Part shown: positions 1 through 9,045 of the stretch, one piece after another | How the letters are laid out: the number at the start of each line of letters is the position of its first letter | How positions within the stretch are numbered: the first letter of the stretch is position 1 | Assembly (NCBI GenBank): GCA_023383055.1 | Contig: JAHDYP010000047.1 | Span: 1 to 41,313, forward strand | Direction of reading: 5' to 3' | Origin: Verrucomicrobiota bacterium | GTDB lineage: Bacteria > Verrucomicrobiota > Verrucomicrobiia > Limisphaerales > JAHDYP01 | Length of the DNA stretch: 41,313 nucleotides | Made by a program: the position numbers and the translations under genes | The notes under the pieces: model-generated | What the model was told of the DNA's origin: nothing | Databases searched by the model: none | What the model saw: only the letters and a program-made list of their open reading frames with translations

Positions 1-2
1 TC

Positions 3-1058
3 GGCAGCACGCAGAAAATGGGTTCAGGCACGAACGTGCAGGAGCGATTGATCGCACTGCACCACCTCGACGCGCCATGGCGACCGGCGGACGTGGAGCA
101 GCGCGAGGGACGGATTCTGCGGCAAGGCAACAAGAATGCAGTCGTCTCGGTTTTTCGCTACGTCACCGAAGGGTCGTTTGATGCCTACATGTGGCAGACC
201 TTGGAAACCAAGGCGAAGTTCATTGCCCAGGTCATGAGCGGCGACATGACCATTCGCCGCCTTGAAGACTTGGATTCGGCCGCCCTGACCTATGCCGAGG
301 TGAAAGCCATTGCGTCCGGCAACCCGTTGGTGATTGAGAAGGCGCAGGTGGACGCTGAATTGATGCGGCTCACGCGATTGCGCTCCGCCCACGCCGAGGA
401 GCAATACCGCATCCGGTCGAATCTACGCCGCTCGCACGAGGATGCGGAAATGTTCACCAGCCGCCTGACGAATCTTCGCCAGGACATCTCGTTCCGACTC
501 GACACGTCCGGGGACAAGTTCGTCATCGAACTCGACGGGCAGGAAACCAACAACCGAGGCATCGCTGGCGAACTGATACTGCGGCGGGCGGAGAAGCTGA
601 AGAACCGTTTCGGTGACGATGTGCGGATCGGGCGTTTCGCCGGTTTCGATCTGTTTCTACGCCCCAGCTTCAACAACACCGTGGACGTCGTCGTGCGCGG
701 CAAGAACAGCTATGCGGCCCGCGTCACTGACACTGCGCTTGGCACGATCCGATCGCTGGAAGCAACGGTCCAGGGATTTGAAGAACGCGCCGTCAAGCTG
801 GACGCCGACATTGCGGATGCCCACAAGCGCATTAAAGAACTCGAAACCAAAGTCGGCACGCCATTCGAAAAAGAGGAGCACTACCAACGCCTGTGCCGTC
901 GTCAGAGCGAAATCGAGGAGCAACTCGACCTGATCAAGAACCAAGCGCCGAGTCAGGTGGAGGCGGAGTCGCCGGACGGCAACACCCAAGGGAAGTCTGA
1001 AACGCAAAATGTCACCGAAACCGTTCGCATGAAGCGGCGTGCTGGAGTGACTGTGTAA
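3..1058 (+). CDS. SNF2-type helicase/DNA methylase-like protein, C-terminal part (partial at left edge)
   Basis: The reading frame is open to the left edge, so this is the end of a larger protein. The first residues carry helicase motif VI (QREGRILRQGN, about positions 99-131), which contacts ATP in superfamily 2 helicases. A long charged, coiled-coil-like tail follows, running to the stop at 1058. This arrangement of motif VI, a segment like SFDAYMWQTLETKAKFI and a helical tail is familiar from the very large helicase/methylase-like proteins carried on plasmids and integrative elements. The methylase part, if present, would be upstream of the window. The excisionase-like gene and tRNA downstream support a mobile-element origin. 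The internal ATG at 18 is not the true start. The family call is firm; the biological role (conjugative element, anti-restriction or defence) is not known. Confidence 0.8.
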   Translation, partial: GSTQKMGSGTNVQERLIALHHLDAPWRPADVEQREGRILRQGNKNAVVSVFRYVTEGSFDAYMWQTLETKAKFIAQVMSGDMTIRRLEDLDSAALTYAEVKAIASGNPLVIEKAQVDAELMRLTRLRSAHAEEQYRIRSNLRRSHEDAEMFTSRLTNLRQDISFRLDTSGDKFVIELDGQETNNRGIAGELILRRAEKLKNRFGDDVRIGRFAGFDLFLRPSFNNTVDVVVRGKNSYAARVTDTALGTIRSLEATVQGFEERAVKLDADIADAHKRIKELETKVGTPFEKEEHYQRLCRRQSEIEEQLDLIKNQAPSQVEAESPDGNTQGKSETQNVTETVRMKRRAGVTV

Positions 1059-1129
1059 CGAGATTTCGGGCCGACAGCTTGACGCCCCAGTCCTCATCCG
1101 CGAAACTGCAATTGCGAACACATTAAGAC

Positions 1130-1432
1130 ATGCAAGACCCGGTTCCATATTTCGGAAAACTGCTGAATGAGCTTTCGCGGTCCATAGATGAGAACGGGGT
1201 TTACCTGTTCATGATTGTCGAATGGATTTGCATTATCGCAATCGCTTGGCTGCTCTTCCGCAGGCGCAAGTCGCCTCCCCCAGTTCCAGCTTCGGCCCAG
1301 ACGCGCGCAATCATCGGAACGATTCTCGCGTCGCCAGATATGTCTTCTGATGCTGACGGCGGCCGCACTCGCTTGATCATGGGTGACGTTCCCAGCCGGC
1401 AGTCAAACACTCCTGAATCGGGCTGGCTGTAG
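1130..1432 (+). CDS. small single-pass membrane protein, unknown function
   Basis: A 100-residue product starting at an ATG 71 bases after the helicase gene. Residues about 24-43 form one hydrophobic segment (VYLFMIVEWICIIAIAWLLF). It is followed by a basic stretch RRRKSPPP, so by the positive-inside rule the C-terminus is probably cytoplasmic. The C-terminal half is polar and shows no recognisable domain. I do not recognise the family. It sits between a mobile-element helicase and an excisionase-like gene, so it is probably cargo or an accessory gene of the element. The antisense ORF over the same bases has no recognisable features. No clear ribosome-binding site is visible. Confidence 0.5.
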   Translation: MQDPVPYFGKLLNELSRSIDENGVYLFMIVEWICIIAIAWLLFRRRKSPPPVPASAQTRAIIGTILASPDMSSDADGGRTRLIMGDVPSRQSNTPESGWL

Positions 1433-1489
1433 CAACTGCTCCGTCAAAAGTCGGCATCAGCCCACGCTACTCGGTTTTGGGGTGCTTCA

Positions 1490-1509
1490 GGAATTTCCAG
1501 GAATTTCCA
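1490..1509. repeat. tandem 10-bp repeat GAATTTCCAG/GAATTTCCAA
   Basis: Two directly adjacent decamers differ only in the last base (1491-1500 and 1501-1510, with a preceding G giving GGAATTTCC twice). Each contains the palindrome GGAATTTCC. They lie about 115 bp upstream of the excisionase-like gene in a region without a convincing ORF. An operator or integrase/excisionase arm site is possible but unproven. Confidence 0.45.
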
Positions 1510-1623
1510 ACGGCCGTTCCTGCCGATTCGCGAGGGTGAACGTGCGAGCGATGCATTCTGTGTATCCACTACACCCAAGAAATCGCGGTGGGTCGTAACC
1601 TGTTGCCTCATGAAAGAACGAGT

Positions 1624-1824
1624 ATGAATGCAACAGCAACCATCGAATGCCAGACTCTCGACGTGAAAAGCAGTGCAAGAGAACTTGGTGTCTGCGAGGA
1701 AACGGTCCGCCGTCTCGTGCGCCGCAAGGTTCTGCGCAAGCTGCCCGGCTTGCGCCGCGTCTTAATCCCGCGCACCGAACTTGACCGGTATCTGAATAAC
1801 AGCAACCACCCCCATCTCTCGTGA
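1624..1824 (+). CDS. excisionase-family helix-turn-helix DNA-binding protein
   Basis: A 66-residue protein if started at the ATG at 1624; a GTG at 1588 would add 12 residues unlike the family. The core (SSARELGVCEETVRRLVRRKVLRKLPGLRRVLIPRTELDRYL) is a MerR-like winged HTH of the excisionase (xis)/DNA-binding family. It has a recognition helix around ETVRRLVRR, a wing with RRVLIPR and a closing helix ELDRYL. Such proteins bend DNA at attachment sites and set the direction of site-specific recombination; some act as simple regulators. The gene lies 180 bp from the 3' end of a tRNA gene, the usual integration target, and next to short direct repeats. I infer a recombination directionality factor. 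No integrase is in the window, so it would have to lie further left or be lost. Confidence 0.75.
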   Translation: MNATATIECQTLDVKSSARELGVCEETVRRLVRRKVLRKLPGLRRVLIPRTELDRYLNNSNHPHLS

Positions 1825-1910
1825 AATATGCGACTCAAATCGCATTGCTATCGTTGGAACATGGCCGAGAATCTCGACGCATGAAAACGGCAGAAAGGAC
1901 CACTTCAATA

Positions 1911-1930
1911 TTGGCCAAGAATTGGCCAAG
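1911..1930. repeat. direct repeat TTGGCCAAG, 11-bp period
   Basis: TTGGCCAAG occurs at 1911-1919 and again at 1922-1930, each with a palindromic TTGGCCAA core. The 11-bp period is close to one helical turn, so two proteins could bind the same DNA face. It lies between the excisionase-like gene and the tRNA 3' end, where directionality-factor sites are usually found. The binding role is inferred. Confidence 0.5.
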
Positions 1931-1956
1931 CAGGGTTTTTCGGGGGATTCGCCCTC

Positions 1957-1998
1957 AACTCGCGGGAGTTCAGATTCCCCTTTATTTTCAAGGGGTTT
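1957..1998. other. two small inverted repeats beside the tRNA 3' end
   Basis: AACTC-gcgg-GAGTT (1957-1970) is followed by CCCCTT-7 nt loop-AAGGGG (1977-1995) and TTT. Both lie just beyond the tRNA 3' end. They could be core-type recombinase sites of the integrated element or a weak terminator. Neither has a convincing U-tract on the tRNA strand. Confidence 0.35.
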
Positions 1999-2003
1999 CT
2001 CGC

Positions 2004-2079
2004 TGGTGGGCCCAGAGGGATTTGAACCCACGACCAAGCGATTATGAGTCGCCTGCTCTAACCACTGAGCTACGGGCCC
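2004..2079 (-). tRNA. tRNA-Ile2 (anticodon CAU, lysidine-modified type)
   Basis: The minus strand folds into a 76-nt tRNA including an encoded CCA (plus-strand TGG at 2004-2006). The acceptor stem is GGGCCCG paired with TGGGCCC, with discriminator A. The D-arm reads GCTCAGTGGTTAGAGC, the anticodon CAT is at plus-strand 2044-2046, and the T-arm contains GGTTCAAATCC. The D-arm through variable loop is nearly identical to E. coli ileX, the tRNA-Ile whose CAU anticodon is converted to lysidine-AU by TilS. It is therefore called Ile2 rather than Met. Its 3' end points toward the helicase/excisionase element, which fits use as an attachment site. Confidence 0.93.
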
Positions 2080-2330
2080 ACCACGATACTGCGGACACTT
2101 CGGTGTTACTTTGCACGCATTCCCGCTGGTGGCAAGCCCGGGCAACCCGCGGGGCCAACCGCGCCTGGAGCCCGGCCGCCCAGCGGGTTGATCGGCCGTT
2201 CACGGTTTCGTTGCCTAAGGCGTCCAGCCCCGCACCCCCGTCGCACTGACTCTTTGCGTTGACCCATTGACTCTGACATTCTGGGCCTCGCCGCCGAGGT
2301 TGCGGAAACCGCTTTCGACGATTTGCGAAT

Positions 2331-5300
2331 ATGAGTCTTGCATCCGATCTCATCGGGCTATCTCGCCGGGCTGCCGGCTTGAATGTCGCCCTTCTTGCCT
2401 GCGCCGGGCTGTTGGCCCAGTGGCCTGCGATGGCCCAGGTGCGCCTCACCGAGTTCAGCGCCGCCGACTCCTCCGGCCTCGAGGACGAAGATGGCCAGGC
2501 CGAGGATTGGATCGAAGTGGCCAACTTCGATGACCTGCCTGTCAACCTGCTCGGCTGGCATCTGACCGACGATCCCAACGATCGGCGGAAATGGACCTTC
2601 CCCAGCATGGACCTGCCCCCGGGTGGGTACGTCGTGGTGTTCGCCTCCGGAAAGGATCGGCGCACTCCGGGCGCGGTCCTGCACACGAATTTCAAGCTCG
2701 GCACCGATGGCGAATACCTGGCGTTGGTGCAGCCCGATGGGTTGACCACGGTCACCGAGTTTGCCCCGGCCTATGCGCGTCAGTTCCGGGATGTCTCCTT
2801 CGGCTACGGGCTGGAACAACAGTCGACGGTGTTGGTTGCCCAGACTGCCACCGGACGTTTCCACGTCCCCGCCGATGGCGGTCTGGGGTTATCCTGGACG
2901 GCGTTGGGGTTTAACGACAGCGCCTGGCAGAGCGTGGTCAACGGTGTGGGCTACGACACCGGTGAAGCGGATCCCGACGAGGCATCGTATGCCGCCCGGG
3001 TTCAGGCTGCCGCCCCGGCGCTCTACTGGCGGCTGAACGAGTCCAGCGGCCTGGCCGCCGCGAATCTCGGTTCGTTGGCGGACGCCGGTGAGGGCCGGTA
3101 CGAAGGCGACCCCGAACTGGGGAATGCCGGACCGCGGCCTCCGGCATTCGCGGAGCTTGAGCCCGACAATCGGGCGCCTCACCTGGACGGGATCGACGAT
3201 TATGTGGCGGGCCCGGCCGGGCTCTTGAACGATCGTGCGGGCTTCACGATGGCCGGGTGGATCCGGCCGGCGACCTTGGAGGCGAATCGGACGGGATTAT
3301 GGGGCCAGAATGATGCCGTCGAGTTCGGGTTCATTTCCAGTTCGATCCTGCAGCTCTGGACTTACGCGGGAAGCGTCGATGTCTACTATCCGCATCCCGC
3401 CGGCGAATGGCATCATATCCTCGCCTGGGGTTCGGACTCCGCCCTGCGGCTTTACATTGACGGCGTGCTGGCCGGGGAAAGCGGCAGCAGCGGCGCCTAT
3501 GGCAGTTCACCGCACCCCTTCAACGCCGGCGGCGGCGGCGTGTTTGACGAAGCCGGCAACTGGTATGCGGGGCAGCTCGACGAGATCGCCGTCTGGCCGC
3601 GGGCGCTGGCGGACGAAGAAATCGACGGCCTCTTTCAGGGAACCGTCGCGGTGGATTTCGGGCCTTATCTCGCGACGGATGTGCGGAGTCAATTGCACCA
3701 GGTCAACAGCACGGCCTATCTCCGTTTCCCCTTCAACCTCGATGATCCATCCACCGTCAATCGCCTGATCTTGCGGCTGCGTTACGACGACGGCGTCGTG
3801 GCGTGGATCAATGGCACGCCCGTGGCCGCGCTGAACGCCCCGGAAACCGTCGCCTGGAACTCGACCGCCACAGAGCGTGGTACCGACAGTCAGGCCATCG
3901 TCTGGCAGGAACTCGATCTCACGCCGGCGCTCGGAATGCTCGTGCCGGGCGCCAATTGCCTGGCCCTCCAGGGCCTGAATATCGCCGCCAACAATACCGA
4001 CTTTCTTCTGCAAGCCGAACTGATCGGCATCCGTGAAGGGGCATTGACCAGCACCCCGCGCTACTTCACCGTCCCAACTCCCGGCACCCCCAACGGGGTC
4101 GGCACCGCCGATCTCGGCCCGATTTTCGCCGAAGCGTTTCACGCCCCTCTCGAGCCGGCCGATGCCGAGTCCTTGACGGTCGTCGCGCGGGTGTCGCCCG
4201 CCTTCGCCGCGATCGAAACCGTGCGGCTGCATTATCGCGTCATGTTTGGGATCGAGACGACGCTGGCCATGAACGATGCGGGGACGGGTGGCGACGCCGC
4301 GGCCGGCGACGGGCTCTGGACCGCGGTGGTCCCTGCTTCGGCGGCTGCGGCTGGTCAGATGATCCGGTATTATGTCACCGCCACGGATGCCGATGGCCAC
4401 GGCTCGCGCTGGCCGTTATATCCCGATCCGTTGGATTCCGGGGCGTATCTGGGCACCGTGGTGCTCGATCCATCCATTCAATCCGCATTGCCGGTGGTGC
4501 ATCTCTTCATCGAGAACGTCGGGGCAGCCGACACGTCTTCCGGGACCCGGGCGATGCTTTTTCATGCCGGGGAACTGTACGACAACGTGCTGATCAGCGT
4601 GCATGGCCAGAGCTCGAGCGGTTTCCCCAAGAAAAGTTACAACCTGGATTTCACCGCCGATCACCGCTTCCGCTATCGCGCCGGCGAACCGCGCGTCAAA
4701 GACATCCGCCTCATGACCAATTGGGGCGACAAAGCCCGGGTCCGCAACGCCCTCGCCTACGATTTCATTGCCGAGTCCGGCAGCCTGGGCCATTTTGCCT
4801 TCCAGGTCCGGGTGCAACGGAACGCCCAGTTCTTTAGCATTGCGGACATGATGGAGGACGGCGATGACCGTTGGCTCGAGCGGCTCGGCCGGGATCCCAA
4901 CGGCGCGCTCTACAAAGTGTACAATGACCTGAGCAGCTCCGGCGGCAGCGAAAAGAAAACCCGGCGCTGGGAGGGTTTCAGCGATCTCCAGGCGTTCGTC
5001 GATAATCTCAACGAGGGCCTGCCCCTGAGCCAGCGCGCCACCTACGCCTGGGACCGGATCGATCTGCCGCAGACCGTGAGTTACTTCGTGAGCATGGCGC
5101 TCTGCAGCAGCCAGGACCACGGGCACAAGAACTACTACGTCTATTGTGACAACGACGGTTCGGGCGAGTGGTGCATCCTGCCATGGGACGTCGATCTCAC
5201 CTGGGGCCGCAACTGGCTTGATTCCCAGGGGTACTTCACCGACACGCTGTTCCAGGACAACGAACTCGATTTCTACAATCCTGCCCAGCAGGGCAAACCC

Positions 5301-8300
5301 TCGAACCGCCTCTATAACCTCATCTTCCAACAACCCGAGTTCCGCGCCATGGTCCTGCGCCGCCTCCGCACCGTCATGGATACCGTCCTCCAACCGCCCG
5401 GCACCCCGGCCGCCAGTCTCGGCATCGAGGCGCGCATCCGCCAGATGATGGATGCCATGGACCCGCCCGCGATCGGCCAGTCCGACGCCGACCTGGATTA
5501 CGCGCGGTGGGGGAGCTGGGGCAACCAGAATGCCATGCGCGCGGAGGCAGGTCGCATCCTTTCCACGCATCTCCCCGGCCGCCGGACCTTCCTCTTTAAC
5601 CAGAACCCCCAGCTCAACGGCGAAAGCATCCCGCCCACCCAACCCGCCGACGCCACCCCCCAATTCGCACGCGTCGATTTCAACCCCGCCTCCGGCAACC
5701 AGGCCCAGGAGTTCATTGAGTTGACCAACGCCAATGCTTTCGCGGTGGATATCACCGGGTGGCGGATCGACGGCGCCGTGCGCCATCAGTTCCGGCCCGG
5801 CACCGTCATTCCGGCGCGCCGCAGTCTCTTCCTCAGCCCTGATGTCCAGGCATTCCGGAGCCGCGCGTCCGGTCCGCGCGGCGGACAGAGCCTGTTTGTC
5901 CAGGGCAATTACGCGGGCCAGCTCAATGCCTGGGGCGAGACTCTGACGCTGCTGGATGCGGCCGGTGCGACCAAAGCAACTCTGCAGTATGCCGGCAGTC
6001 CTTCCGCCGCCCAGCGTTACTTGCGCATCACGGAGATCTTCTACAACCCGGATGCGGCCGCCGGCCTGCCTTACGAGGCGCAGAGCTATGAATTCCTCGA
6101 ACTGAAGAACACCGGCCCCGCATCGCTGGATCTGCAGGGCGTGCGCTTCACCGGCGGCGTCGAATTCAGCTTCTCCGGCAGCGCGGTCACCGTGCTGGCA
6201 CCGGGGGCCAGCGTGCTGGTCGTGCGCGACCCGGTGGCATTCCAGGACCGGTTCGGCGTACTCCCCAACGTCGCCGGCCAGTTCGCCGGGGCGCTCGATA
6301 GCAACGGCGAAACGCTGCGACTCGAGGACGCCGTCGGCGAGAAGATCCTCGAGTTTGCCTACGACAATGCCTGGTACCCGGTCACGGACGGCCTCGGATT
6401 CTCCCTCGTGGTCCGCAACGAATACGTGCCGTGGGATCAATGGGGCGATCCCGCCAACTGGCGCCCCAGCTCCCGCGTGGGCGGATCTCCCGGGGTTGCG
6501 GATCCGGCGGCGCCGGCGCCGATGGGCGTGGTCATCAACGAGACCCTTGCGCACACGGATCCTCCCCAGGTGGACGCCGTCGAAATCTGGAATCCCGGGA
6601 CCACCAGTGTCGACCTCGGCGGCTGTTTCCTGACCGATGATTTTTACGTGCCAAAGAAATACCGGATCCCCGCGAACACCAGCCTCACTGCCGGCGCCTA
6701 TCGTGTCTTCAGCGAAGCTCAATTCAACCCAACTCCGGGCGTGGACCCGAGCTTCGCCTTCAGTTCGACCGGGGATGAGGTGTACCTCTTTGCCGCCGAT
6801 GCCACCGGGAATCTGCTCGGCACCTACCATGGCTTCCGGTTCGGGGCCTCGCCAAACGGCGTGGCCTTTGGCTGGCACCTGGACAGCCAGGGAACCGAGC
6901 ATTTCGTGCTCGCCAGCGCCAACACCCTCGGACTGACCAACGCCCCACCCTGGATCGGTCCGATCGTGGTTTCCGAAATCATGTATCATCCGCCCGACCT
7001 GGCGGGCGCCGACAACGATCTGGACGAGTATATCGAGTTGCGCAACATCTCCGCCGACAGCGTGCCGCTCTACGCCCCGCTCTACCCCACGAATACCTGG
7101 CGGCTCCGCCAGGCCGTCGAGTTCGATTTCCCCACCGGCGTCAGCCTTCCCGCCGGCGCACACCTGCTCGTCGTCGGATTCGATCCCGCCGATGCCACCC
7201 GACTCGCCGCTTTCCGCTCGGTCTACCAGCTCAGCCCCGCCGTCCCAGTGTTCGGCCCCTGGCAGGGCAAACTCGATAACTCCGGCGAGGCGGTCGCACT
7301 CCTCCGCCCGGACAACCCGAACACCAACGCCGTGCCCTACCTGCTCGTCGAGCGCGTCGATTACCGGGATGCCGCGCCCTGGCCGACCGGGGCGGACGGT
7401 TTGGGCAGTTCGTTGCAGCGCCAGCCGCTGACTGCCTTTGGCAATGATCCCGTTCACTGGTTCGCCGCGCCACCCACGCCGGGCGCCAACAATACTGTGA
7501 ACCTGCCGCCCACCGTCACCCTGCAAAGCCCCGCCGCCGGAGCCGTTTTCGAGCGACCCGTCGATATCCTGCTCACGGCCGTCGCGAACGATTCCGACGG
7601 CCAGATCACCCGGGTCGAGTTCTTCAACCACGCCCAGAAACTCGGAGAGGATTCCAGCGCTCCCTACGCGTTCGACTGGATGGATGCCCCGGCCGGATCG
7701 CATCTCCTGACGGCGCGGGCGCAGGACGATCGCCTGGGGGTAACCGTGTCCGCCCTGGTCAATATCGAAGTCCGTTCTCAGCCACCCAACATCAGCTGGT
7801 TGCAGCCTCTCCCGAACGCTCTCGTGGGCATCGGGCTCGAAACTCCCCTGAGCGTTGTCGCCACCGACCCGGATGGAACGGTGATGCAGGTCGAGTATTT
7901 CGCCGACAGCCAATCGATCGGGTTGACCACGCTGCCGCCTTTCGAAATACGCTGGACCCCGTCACGCGCCGGCAATTTCACCTTGACGGCCATGGCCACC
8001 GACGATGCCGGCAGGTCGCGCACCACGCCGGAGCTCACCGTCACCGCGGTGACCGCGGTCCAGCAGGATCGGGTGCTGATTCCCGCGGGCGCCACCTGGC
8101 GCTACCTGGATACCGGGGTCGATCCCGGTTTGTCATGGACGTTGCCGGCCTTCGATGCCGGTTCCTGGAAGGCCGGCCCGGCCAAACTTGGCTACGGCGA
8201 AGGCGACGAGGCCACCGTGATTTCGTACGGCCCCAATGCGTCCAGCAAATACATCACCTCGTGGTTCCGTCTCCCTTTCACCGTCACCCACGGCCCCAGC

Positions 8301-8993
8301 ATCAGCGCCGCCGAGCTCCGGATCGTGCGCGACGACGGCGTCGTGGCCTACCTCGACGGGACGGAGATCTTCCGCGACAACCTGCCCACGGGAACCATCC
8401 TGCCCACAACCCCCGCCTCCGTGGCCATTTCCGGCGCCGACGAAAGCGCCTGGCAAACGACCGCCATTCCCCCCGCGCTCCTTACCCCCGGCAACCACCT
8501 GCTCGCCGTGGAAATGCACCAGGTCAATGGCACCAGCTCGGATCTGAGTTTCAACGCCGAACTCATCGTGACCGAAACCGTTTTCGGCAGCGACGACCGC
8601 GACGGAGATGGCCTGCCCGACGACTGGGAGTCCACGCATGGACTCGATCCGGATGATCCCACCGGGCCGAATGGTGCCCAGGGCGATCCCGATGCCGATG
8701 GCGCGAGCAACGCCGAGGAATACGCCGCCGGCACCGATCCGTCCGACGCCGCCAGCGTCTTCAGGTTTCTGGCCGTCCGGCTGAGTTCAGATGGCGGGAC
8801 GTTGGAGCTCGACTTCGTGGCGCTGGTGGGGCGCGCTTACACGCTGCAGGCGGCGCCCCTGGGAGCCGAGAACCTCTGGAGTGTGGTGAGCCAGGTGTCG
8901 ACTGGTGACACCAGCCGCACGGTGACGCTCGAGGTGCCGCTGATCAGCCAGCCCGCGCGAATGTACCGCCTGGTCACCCCGGCACAGCCGTAG
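2331..8993 (+). CDS. giant secreted CotH/LamG/lamin-tail-domain surface protein
   Basis: A 2220-residue protein. The signal peptide ends near residue 35 (AMA|Q). Domains in order: lamin-tail-like (about 37-150); LamG/concanavalin-like (about 229-437); a beta-sandwich module with a YDDGVVAWINGTPV motif (about 440-570); a CotH-type domain (about 705-1100) with GFPKKSYNLDF and HGHKNYYVYCDNDGSGEW...LPWDVDLTWGRN; four further lamin-tail repeats (about 1110, 1230, 1398 and 1541 onward); two Ig-like repeats (about 1726-1817 and 1819-1910); a second DDGVVAYLDGTEIF beta-sandwich (about 1912-2082); and an Asp-rich calcium-binding segment DRDGDGLPDDWE...DPDADGASNAEE (about 2089-2143). CotH proteins of Bacillus are atypical protein kinases. 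Whether this extracellular version is a kinase is unknown; adhesion or polymer binding is equally likely. No clear Shine-Dalgarno precedes the ATG. Confidence 0.9.
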   Translation: MSLASDLIGLSRRAAGLNVALLACAGLLAQWPAMAQVRLTEFSAADSSGLEDEDGQAEDWIEVANFDDLPVNLLGWHLTDDPNDRRKWTFPSMDLPPGGYVVVFASGKDRRTPGAVLHTNFKLGTDGEYLALVQPDGLTTVTEFAPAYARQFRDVSFGYGLEQQSTVLVAQTATGRFHVPADGGLGLSWTALGFNDSAWQSVVNGVGYDTGEADPDEASYAARVQAAAPALYWRLNESSGLAAANLGSLADAGEGRYEGDPELGNAGPRPPAFAELEPDNRAPHLDGIDDYVAGPAGLLNDRAGFTMAGWIRPATLEANRTGLWGQNDAVEFGFISSSILQLWTYAGSVDVYYPHPAGEWHHILAWGSDSALRLYIDGVLAGESGSSGAYGSSPHPFNAGGGGVFDEAGNWYAGQLDEIAVWPRALADEEIDGLFQGTVAVDFGPYLATDVRSQLHQVNSTAYLRFPFNLDDPSTVNRLILRLRYDDGVVAWINGTPVAALNAPETVAWNSTATERGTDSQAIVWQELDLTPALGMLVPGANCLALQGLNIAANNTDFLLQAELIGIREGALTSTPRYFTVPTPGTPNGVGTADLGPIFAEAFHAPLEPADAESLTVVARVSPAFAAIETVRLHYRVMFGIETTLAMNDAGTGGDAAAGDGLWTAVVPASAAAAGQMIRYYVTATDADGHGSRWPLYPDPLDSGAYLGTVVLDPSIQSALPVVHLFIENVGAADTSSGTRAMLFHAGELYDNVLISVHGQSSSGFPKKSYNLDFTADHRFRYRAGEPRVKDIRLMTNWGDKARVRNALAYDFIAESGSLGHFAFQVRVQRNAQFFSIADMMEDGDDRWLERLGRDPNGALYKVYNDLSSSGGSEKKTRRWEGFSDLQAFVDNLNEGLPLSQRATYAWDRIDLPQTVSYFVSMALCSSQDHGHKNYYVYCDNDGSGEWCILPWDVDLTWGRNWLDSQGYFTDTLFQDNELDFYNPAQQGKPSNRLYNLIFQQPEFRAMVLRRLRTVMDTVLQPPGTPAASLGIEARIRQMMDAMDPPAIGQSDADLDYARWGSWGNQNAMRAEAGRILSTHLPGRRTFLFNQNPQLNGESIPPTQPADATPQFARVDFNPASGNQAQEFIELTNANAFAVDITGWRIDGAVRHQFRPGTVIPARRSLFLSPDVQAFRSRASGPRGGQSLFVQGNYAGQLNAWGETLTLLDAAGATKATLQYAGSPSAAQRYLRITEIFYNPDAAAGLPYEAQSYEFLELKNTGPASLDLQGVRFTGGVEFSFSGSAVTVLAPGASVLVVRDPVAFQDRFGVLPNVAGQFAGALDSNGETLRLEDAVGEKILEFAYDNAWYPVTDGLGFSLVVRNEYVPWDQWGDPANWRPSSRVGGSPGVADPAAPAPMGVVINETLAHTDPPQVDAVEIWNPGTTSVDLGGCFLTDDFYVPKKYRIPANTSLTAGAYRVFSEAQFNPTPGVDPSFAFSSTGDEVYLFAADATGNLLGTYHGFRFGASPNGVAFGWHLDSQGTEHFVLASANTLGLTNAPPWIGPIVVSEIMYHPPDLAGADNDLDEYIELRNISADSVPLYAPLYPTNTWRLRQAVEFDFPTGVSLPAGAHLLVVGFDPADATRLAAFRSVYQLSPAVPVFGPWQGKLDNSGEAVALLRPDNPNTNAVPYLLVERVDYRDAAPWPTGADGLGSSLQRQPLTAFGNDPVHWFAAPPTPGANNTVNLPPTVTLQSPAAGAVFERPVDILLTAVANDSDGQITRVEFFNHAQKLGEDSSAPYAFDWMDAPAGSHLLTARAQDDRLGVTVSALVNIEVRSQPPNISWLQPLPNALVGIGLETPLSVVATDPDGTVMQVEYFADSQSIGLTTLPPFEIRWTPSRAGNFTLTAMATDDAGRSRTTPELTVTAVTAVQQDRVLIPAGATWRYLDTGVDPGLSWTLPAFDAGSWKAGPAKLGYGEGDEATVISYGPNASSKYITSWFRLPFTVTHGPSISAAELRIVRDDGVVAYLDGTEIFRDNLPTGTILPTTPASVAISGADESAWQTTAIPPALLTPGNHLLAVEMHQVNGTSSDLSFNAELIVTETVFGSDDRDGDGLPDDWESTHGLDPDDPTGPNGAQGDPDADGASNAEEYAAGTDPSDAASVFRFLAVRLSSDGGTLELDFVALVGRAYTLQAAPLGAENLWSVVSQVSTGDTSRTVTLEVPLISQPARMYRLVTPAQP

Positions 8994-9045
8994 ACCGCAT
9001 GCCACGTGGACGATAAGGGGGTAGTGAGTCCTGGACGCAGGCTGG

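Noticed and set aside
1383..1598. 71-codon plus-strand frame upstream of the excisionase-like gene
   Set aside because: No domain and unlike family codon use; it spans tandem repeats and overlaps the better-supported membrane gene.
2004..2079. tRNA-Met reading of the CAU anticodon
   Set aside because: The D-arm, anticodon arm and variable region match E. coli Ile2 (ileX) rather than elongator or initiator tRNA-Met.
4416..7913. 1165-codon open frame on the minus strand inside the giant CotH protein gene
   Set aside because: It mirrors the codon phase of the real gene, has no recognisable domain, and is rich in Gly/Ala/Val/Asp shadows. High GC leaves the antisense third-position frame open.
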